Source: Ashinkailepas kermadecensis (Eukaryota > Arthropoda > Thecostraca > Neolepadidae). Taken from it: a stretch of 64,000 nt of DNA. Under the pieces are notes generated by a model. That model did not search any database. It saw only the letters and a program-made list of their open reading frames with translations, and was not told where the DNA came from. The position numbers and the translations under genes are program-made. The DNA is taken from NCBI GenBank assembly GCA_034440615.1, contig JAOTOM010004755.1, forward strand, positions 302,501 through 366,500, read 5' to 3'. How positions within the stretch are numbered: position 1 is the first letter of the stretch; the number at the start of each line of letters is the position of its first letter. Positions 56,523 to 64,000 of the stretch are shown in pieces.

Positions 56523-56822
56523 TTAATCTCTGAAGACCTCTGAAGACCTGAAGACCTCTGGAGACCTCTTGAGACCTCTGAAGACCTCTGAAGACCTCTG
56601 GAGACCTCTGGAGACCTCTGAAGACCTCTGGAGACCTCTGGAGACTTCTGAAGACCTCTGAAGACCTGAAGACCTCTGGAAACCTCTGGAGACTTCTGTA
56701 GACCTCTGAAGACCTCTGAAGATACCTGAAAATTTCTGAAGATTTCTGAAGACTTCTGAAGACCTTTGATGACCTCTGAAGACCTCTGAATACCTCTGAA
56801 GACCTCTGAAGACCTCTAAAGA
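56523..56822. repeat. 10-11-bp repeat (ACCTCTGAAG)n
   Basis: About 28 units of ACCTCTGAAG / ACCTCTGGAG with drift towards ATTTCTGAAG near 56730. Confidence 0.96.
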
Positions 56823-57611
56823 CTGTCGTGACAGACCGACAGAAGGAAGCCTGGGCACCGGATTGGAGCTGTTCCAGCCGTGGCCTGGGCTCGACGCCAG
56901 CGCCCTCTACAAGAGTATACCGTCCAGCTCCACAGGTGGCGCCCTCGTCGCGGCCGCCGACTATCACACCGCCAAATGCTGAGTGCGTTACAAATGGACC
57001 GAGCAGAAAACATTCATCGATTTCGTTCAGCCAGGGCGCAAGGACATGCGCACTCAGCAGGACTCATCGACCATGTCTTGCTGCCCAACTGCATCGTGGG
57101 CACAGTCAGGTTTTCTCCAGGGGATGGCTGAAGTGCGAACTTATCACGGCTGGGAAGTTTGCCAACAATAGTCGTGAGTCGGTGTCCCATGCGGTGCCGG
57201 AGACCATCCGGCAAGTTCCCGAACTACATCAATCGCAAATGTACAGGTCTCCAGTGATGTCTAGAAAACTGGCATAAATATTCGCATATGGTGTGGAATT
57301 TTGCATGTCAGTATAATCTGGCATTGTGCCTATGAGGTCACAAGTCATGTTAAGTGGAAATATTTGACTAACTCCAAAAGTGCACATGTTTTATGTAAAC
57401 AAGCGCATTATATGTAGTAAGATAAAACTTAGGTGTTGGTCGATGCATGCATTATAAGCCAATAAGTATGCAATCTGAACTTGTCTTCGGGTCAAGTGAG
57501 GACATCTGGGGAGGAGATACGAAATTGTCGTTTTGCTCCCGGGTGCAATGTGTGACATGTTTTCGGCTACATTTTTACGAGGAGCGCGAAAAAAACGGGT
57601 CACCACTTTCG

Positions 57612-57750
57612 TACATACCGTGTACACTTTCGCATACACTTTCGTATACACTTTCGTATACACTTTCGTATGCACTTTCGTATACACTTTCGTATACACT
57701 TTCGTATACACTTTCGTATACACTTTCGTATGCACTTTCGTATATACTGC
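57612..57750. repeat. 12-bp repeat (ACACTTTCGTAT)n x11
   Basis: Regular 12-bp units; A/G variants TATACA/TATGCA. Confidence 0.96.
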
Positions 57751-57799
57751 GTGTTCTTTGTGTTTCTGTAGACTTCGTTAGGTAGGCTGTTTTTCTCCG

Positions 57800-60700
57800 C
57801 GATGGGGAAAGCGAAAAAAGGAGCTCGACCCCAGCTCACCACCCGAAACCAAATCCGAATTCCCACTATTAACCATATCTGATGACCATCGCGCGACTCT
57901 GACTTTACCCCTCATGTCTCTTGATGCAACCGTTGATGACCCGCGCTGGACTATTCCTTTGGGCGACGCCATGAAAACCTTTTGTGCCTCGCCGACCCCT
58001 ATTCGTCCTAAGCTCACGACCACGTCACCAGACCCGGGCCAGACCATCGCGCTTCATGCCGCTGACACACGCTCGAACCAGAACACGCCCTCCCAAACTG
58101 ACTCAATCCGATCCACAGAACTCTACCTCGAGAGTGTTGGCTCATGGGTAGTTGTGAAGCCTGTCGAGAAAACTGTTTCCTTTCGTCGTGTTAACGTTTT
58201 CTGGCCAGCTAAACAACTCCTTGGCATCTACTCCTTCGTCAATCCTGACATCAAAGCCCCTGCCAACGGAACCCTAATGGTCAAAGCCTAAGCACGAGCC
58301 AAGATCAGCGCCCTCCTCCGTATCACCACACCTTGTGATAAATCCGGCATAAGCACTCTCCAATCCAACCGCAACGCCACTAGGGGAATCATCTTCGCTT
58401 CGTAGTTCCGCTTCATGACTGGAGCGGATATCCAAGCAGAGCTCAGGCCGAAGGGGGACCCACGTCCGCCGCACCATCTCCTTCAAAGATGGCCAGAAAC
58501 GTGGCACAAGTCTCCTAGTCCTTAACTTCAACTATTACTCTTCCCATGACCCTCCTCGCCGGCCACCTTCGTTACCAAGTCCAAGTCTTGTTCCTGAATC
58601 CACTCCCATGTTTGAATTGCCAGCACTTCGGCCATGGCAGTTGAAAGCATGACGCCAGCCAGCCCGATGCCCCTAGTGCGGTGAACCATCCACACATCCT
58701 GACTCAACCTGCTCCAAACGAGCCCATTGCCTTAACACGCGCCCTGGAGGGCCTCTGAAAATTACGCGCACTGGAGGGGGGCGGATTCCGCCCCCCCCCC
58801 CCCGCCTAAGATCTCGGCTCCTATTAAAGCTGGAGTAACGAAATTCGCAGGGCGGTTGGGTACGGTAGTGAACTCTATTGTGTGCAAATGGTATGACCTT
58901 AGGTCAATATCTTGAAGGTCAAATGAGGTCACATATGTCAAAATTTTCTTGTTTTGCGTGGCTTGGCTTGTCATTGTTATGGATCGCTGTGATTGTGTTT
59001 AAATTCTCCAAAATGGGCATCAATGATGTTTTGAACATTACTAATGATGCAATACAGATGCTGGACCCGGAATTTGACCTCAGGTCTCCTATATAGCAGC
59101 ACTTTATCAGGTCAGTTACCTGTTCCAGTTACCAGAACCGGGCCGCCAGCCCGACTGCTCCGTCGGGCAGCTTGGCGCAATTGGCTTCGCGAAGAAAGGA
59201 GTGAAGTGCATGAATAAAGTATGGAAACACTTAGGTATACAATGACAAACAGTAGTTTTCAGTATGTGTAGTGAGTAACATGCAAAGCGACATCAATCGC
59301 ATGACAGTATTTGCATTTATGGCAACATTCCAGTTGACCAAGTTTGGTTCCATTAACCTGTCATTAACTTGACCTGTCTTGACCTCGGTGACCTAACATG
59401 ACCTTGAAACTATATAGCATAACAATATACATCAAACAAGTCGCTGGTGTTGCCAAGAACACTTCCCTTTTACCAATATACGGGAAGCGCATCAGCGCCG
59501 ATTTTTGTGGTCTGGCGCTACGAATTTTTTTCACTTTAACGGCCCCTAACTCGAAAAATGTTCGGCCGATTTCCGTTTTGCTTACGTTAAACAACGTGAC
59601 GCTCATTTCTAAGCAGGTACGCAAAAAATGGTGTATATCGACCGGTAAAATCTGGAGTTATGTACGAAAAACCGGAGGGGTAGGCGGATTTCGCCCCCCC
59701 CCCTCCAGTGCGCGTGTTAACTACCACACCTCCGACCATCTCACGACATCCAATCTCTGTCCGGTTTGGCGATGGGAGAATGAGGCTTGTGCCGTCAAGG
59801 ACACCACCGGTGTTTCGTGTCCCCAGGTCCGACGGACCGTCGAGGCCACCTTCCCCTCCACCAAAACGTGCACCCAGATGTATTTCCAACATCGCCCCCC
59901 CCTCCACACCCGCACCCATCGCGTGAAAATTACTACATCTTCGATACAAACTGACATTATACCAGGCCTAGCACCGCTCAAGAAACTCAAACCACTGACG
60001 ATACCGACACAGACAACTCCGGCTCATACCACGCAGACCACTCCCGTGCGGAATGCGAGACTCGGCAGTGATTCGGCCACGGAACGGCATCGCTCAGATT
60101 CAGCAGGGCGCCGACAGAGACCGGCGCGTCCATCGCCGGCCGGCACCCACGTGACCCGACCGGCGTGGCCTCCCCAAGGTCACCGGCCGGCCGGACGGCA
60201 CGAGCGGGTCCACGGGGCCGCCCGTGCTCAGTCCAGTCCGCCCGCCTGACTGACCTCCACTTGAGGCTGAGACATGCACCGAAAGGTGCAGACAAACATT
60301 AACTTTTCTGCGTCCGTTTTTCTCCAGGGGCGTTGTCGAAGTTGAATGTCCAAAGAGGCAAAAATGAAAGCATTATTTTGTATCGTCGCTCCAATTCCCA
60401 TAGCATTAAACAAACAAATGGTTTATGCCAACCGAACAGCATAATTTCAATATTTTAAATTATTCCGTCATCTTTGAGTTATTTCCGAAGACGATGCCCC
60501 AGCACCACATCGCAGTGGCGGTACAGCACTATTCATTCGAGCGATTATACACACATGCACACATACACACACACGCACACACAAATTACACTAAATTATC
60601 CGTTACAGACGGTAGTCTGCACTCTGCAACTCTACCGCATCAATATAAATGTGTGTTCAACCTATATTCCACCACACACCGATAACACAAACATTTTGAC

Positions 60701-61195
60701 CACTTTAGAAAAACTCATAGCACATTTCAAAAACCCTCTCATTCTACTTGGCGATTCCAACGTGCATAGTCAAGCGTGTGATAGAACACGCGTGCACTCA
60801 GACACTCGAGGACGTATAATTGAGGACGTTCTGGACTGAAACAAGTACTGGTAGTAGAGAACACTGGAGAGCGAACTTTTTCACCTCCAACACAATGCAG
60901 AAACTGCCATTGATTCTCTTCTCTTCATCTCTGGCCAACAATTTTGATTAGAGAATTGACACGCGACATTCGTGATGATGATAATTATCCCATCAAATTA
61001 ACACCCACGTTTTCAATTGCGGTCGGTATCACACCAAGTTTTATCCATCGCTGGAAGCTTTCGAAGGTCGACTGCACCAAATTTCGAGAATTTTCACATT
61101 TACAATGTAACCCAGACAATCCTCCTGTGCAGAGCATTTATTTAAGCACCAACAAACTTTTAGAAGCAGCGTCTGCGACAATGTAACAAAGTTGG
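57800..61195 (+). mobile_element. Jockey/I-type LINE, 5' half (Gag-like ORF1 and endonuclease), split by a DNA transposon
   Basis: Plus strand. ORF1-like coding begins near 57913 (a 125-codon open frame) and runs in shifted frames through a CCHC-like segment (NCQHFGHG near 58620). It is interrupted at 58736-59716 by a TTAA-flanked insertion, then resumes as Pro-rich coding. At 60600-60835 is an endonuclease segment (YIPPHTDN ... PLILLGDSNVHSQ) and at 60940-61185 its end (DDDNYPIKL, IHRWKLSKVDCTKF). It ends at about 61190 without RT. Many frame breaks. Confidence 0.72.
58736..59716. mobile_element. TTAA-flanked non-autonomous DNA transposon with TIRs (981 bp)
   Basis: The left end after TTAA (58732-58735) reads CACGCGCCCTGGAGGG. 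The right end, reverse-complemented before TTAA (59717-59720), reads CACGCGCACTGGAGGG. Removing the insert plus one TTAA restores an uninterrupted coding phase of the host LINE across the site, supporting TTAA as target duplication. No transposase is visible. G-runs follow both TIRs, and TTAA targeting is typical of piggyBac, but the TIR is not the usual CCC start. Confidence 0.65.
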
Positions 61196-61199
61196 TTTT

Positions 61200-63889
61200 G
61201 GGGCATCTAAATCCCAGCCATTCAGCCCCCTACCCCAGTTCCTGGCGCGACAAGTTTCCAGGCACATACCTGTCGCCCGCCTATCTAGACGCTGACGAAT
61301 GAAGTCACCGCTCCAGTCGAGAGCCGGTCAGTGGACATTGCCCTGACCCCCTCCCTCCTTCCGGCTGACACCCCGCCGCCCCGGCCGTCAGAGCTGTGAC
61401 CTCGAAACCGTGCGGTCGACACCAAACCCCTTCCCTCCCCGGCGCGCGCCGCGCCGCCGTCGTCAGTGGGTGATGTGATCGTCAGTGGGTGATGTAGGAC
61501 AAGTTATTATATTATGGGAACCCTATGGACAGGCGTGTCTATAATGTCTATGCCCGCTGTCAGTGGGCTGCGGCGAATTGAACGTCGTATGTCGCTAGAG
61601 TGCCGGGCGCTGTGTCGCTAGAGCATCGGGCGCTGTGTCGCTAGATCAGCGGCTGCAGTGTCGCTCCTCTGCCAGTCAGCTGTTGTGGAACAACGTCTGG
61701 TGAAATGCTGACAGCTCACTGTCCGACCCCGATACCGCGCGGGCCTCACAAAGGGTGCCCTCTCAGCACCATTGCCACGCGAGGCCAGTCTCTGGATGTC
61801 ATCAGAGGCCTGATGTCAGACAGCGCGCTCACATGCAGAGCGAGCCTTTGTTTTCTAGTGGGGATGAGTAACCCCACGGATCATGCGACGCAGTAATGAC
61901 GTAGACTAAGTCGCGTGACCAGTGACGTGTCGTCTGCGAGTATCTAGCGACGGTACCGCGAGGCAGGAGGGCATCTGGGACGAACGGTCGTCGGGGGCGG
62001 TCGCCCCTCTGGCGGCCGCCGCCTGGTCAGCCGCCCTGGCTCATCACTAAGGTACGCCTGGACTCTGCCTGAGAGTCGCTGTCTGTCGAGATGTAGTTCT
62101 CTGATAGAAAACTGTTGCACCTGTCTATCAAAAATGAAGCTACATTGTTAACGCTATATCACGCTGCGCATTAATGTCTGATCTTCGTGGCCATTTATCT
62201 GTTGACTAATACGCACAATATAGAAGTGCTGGCTTTGGAAGTGCGTGTCAAGATGTGGAGATCAGAGCACGGAGATGAAGGATTCGAACCATTGAATTTA
62301 TAACCGGGGTTTTAAATATCGCAAACGCTGAGGTACCCTAGACTATTCTACGAGACGAAAATGAAGGTTTACCCCATAAGAGAGGGGGAGAAAAAACCTT
62401 CACTACAACAACTCCACTCAACGCCTTCCACAAAACAAAATGCAGTACCTTGGTGGTGTCTTGAAGTAGCCCAGGCAATTGGGTCAAGAAAGGGAGCATT
62501 TCGAAAATATTTGCATCATGATTCAAAAAATTAATTAACCGCAACCATGAACGGTCATGAACACGCCGCATCGTCCGTGATGCTCGGCGCCGGTCATAGG
62601 CCACATGGCTTACATAAACTGACTTTTAAAACTCCTGTAAGCGAAATTTGGGGGACTCATCCTTCGTTTGTCCGGACACTCCCCATTGAAATTAATCGCG
62701 GCCCTCAGAATAAAAAAAAAACTACCTTTCACACCCACCAACAATAGTAAACACAATATCTGACACCATGGCTCACACTAGCTTCGATGACAACTAGAGA
62801 CCGGATTTCTTACAAAATGCACCAAATATTTGGCACACCAATTTCGTACTGGAAAGTTAAATGAAAGATATTATCCATACGTTGTATTAGTTTGTACCAT
62901 CTGAACGGTCCATAATTCACGCATACAATAATAATACTGGTTGAATCCAGGCTGACTGTAGCTCATGGTTGATGTCATTTATAGAAGACGCAGGCGTTCA
63001 TTCCGTAGTTGCACCTTTTCCGTTGTTCCGTGATTTCCACCCAGTGGGAAAGCCGGTAGAAGTATTGAATACTGTTGCGGAAATCTGTACTCCATTGCTC
63101 TCCATTGTCGAATTAAGGACGAAAAATACAACCATAGGCTCATGTTAAGCAAAATATAATCACAGATTGGTCTGATATGTTTTCGGTATAGCCCTTCTTC
63201 AGAGACACAGTATATACACAGAAACATTTCAGGCACAGGATTTGTACCACGTGGCGAGTTAGTGAGTGGATGCACGTGGCACGTGGCATTTGTAGCACGT
63301 GGCGAGTTAGTGAATGGATGCGTGCATGGGTGAGTGAGTAAATTCCTGGGTGAATGATGGGTGAGTGATTGTGCCGATGCGCAGTGTGATAACTCAAGGA
63401 TACAATTGGCCAGAAATATAATTATCGACCATTTTTCGACGCGATATTTGTGGCGCCATTGCATCAAGAGATGCCAGAAGCACACCAGGTCACAGTTTTT
63501 TAAATGAAAATATGCACACGATGTGACATAGCAATAAGTCCACGAACATGGACAAAACTACGTGTGCAAAAAATACGATGCAAATGTGTACAAATAGTGT
63601 CTGAGTTTGACGACTGATAAAGGTAAGATGCATTCTAAAAACCTGGGCAAGTGAGATGTAAAACGATAGCTGAGAACGTTCCCATTACGCTAAACAATTC
63701 AAAAAGTGATTGAACGATTCAGAGTATGATATCCTTGATTAAATAATAAGTCATTACAATAGCAGTTGAACTTTTGAGTACCTCCAAGTTCCAATAAGGT
63801 TTTAAAACGCACAACAGCGCACAACCAGAGGCCAATACCAATGAAATTAATGATCCTTTGACTATGTGTACTGCAAGTTTCAGCTCCAC
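61200..63889. other. Intergenic: nothing firm
   Basis: 61400-62060 is GC-rich with short repeats (GTCAGTGGGTGATGT x2, GGGCGCTGTGTCGCTAGA x3) and could include a regulatory region, but no exon is supported. 62100-63880 is AT-rich and unique-looking. Confidence 0.4.
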
Positions 63890-64000
63890 CTAGCTGGCCA
63901 ACATCCGGTAGTATCCCGGCAGGTCGCGGCGCAGTGCGGTGGCTGGCACGGGAACGTCCGGGCCGGACGCCGCGACGGGCCTGTTGGCGCGTCGCGGGTT
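63890..64000 (-). CDS. Possible 3'-terminal exon of a neighbouring gene, partial
   Basis: From the right edge down to a TAG at 63892-63890 there is an open GC-rich frame of 36 codons ending in LRRDLPGYYRMLAS. Base composition and codon choice (CCG, GCC, CTG, GTG) resemble the exons of the large gene and differ from the AT-rich DNA immediately downstream. No family is recognised and no clear AATAAA follows. It could be chance, since the frame is short. Confidence 0.4.
   Translation of the reverse strand, partial: NPRRANRPVAASGPDVPVPATALRRDLPGYYRMLAS

Overview
This is eukaryotic nuclear DNA. Its coding exons are short and GC-rich, separated by GT-AG introns, and the rest is mobile-element debris (Jockey/I-type and CR1/L2-type LINEs, a Penelope-like element, Gypsy, a miniature LTR element, hAT and TTAA-type DNA transposons, tRNA-derived SINEs) and an extreme load of minisatellites. 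The elements and the one clear host gene suit an invertebrate, most likely an arthropod. A crustacean, perhaps a barnacle, is my guess and is not proven by the sequence.

The window is dominated by one minus-strand gene, read here as 21 exons from the ATG at 48037 down to 3808, where it runs off the left side unfinished. It encodes an animal phosphoenolpyruvate-synthase-like / rifampicin-phosphotransferase-like protein: an N-terminal hydrophobic anchor, an animal-type N-terminal region, a PPDK-type ATP-grasp domain (about residues 466-783) and most of the central helical region. The visible coding length is 3524 nt (1174 codons plus 2 nt). All 20 joins keep phase with GT-AG splice sites. The C-terminal phosphohistidine domain is not in the window.

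Layout by position: 1-3080 nested retroelements, with a 628-bp miniature LTR element; 3523-6782 exons 21-19; 6783-12386 tandem repeats, a Penelope-like fragment and exon 18; 12386-18000 exons 17-14 with arrays and SINEs; 20584-29675 exons 13-7; 29660-34341 arrays, an LTR, a SINE and exons 6-4; 36318-38650 a large inverted repeat and a LINE fragment in intron 3; 39359-40147 exons 3-2; 40148-47865 intron 1, with LINE remains and a 1.4-kb 40-bp array; 47866-48037 exon 1; 48038-63890 intergenic, with several large minisatellites, a Gypsy fragment and the 5' half of a LINE carrying a TTAA-flanked DNA transposon; 63890-64000 probably the 3' end of another minus-strand gene.

The most striking observation is that the gene's minisatellites are not scattered. 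Many start exactly at, or within a few tens of bases of, its splice sites. In at least seven cases the repeat unit contains a copy of the splice site, usually with flanking exon bases (exon 7, 11, 17 and 19 acceptors; exon 12, 14, 17 and 21 donors), so the introns hold strings of 5-10 decoy splice sites. Two young SINE-type insertions also sit 5-20 nt inside introns.
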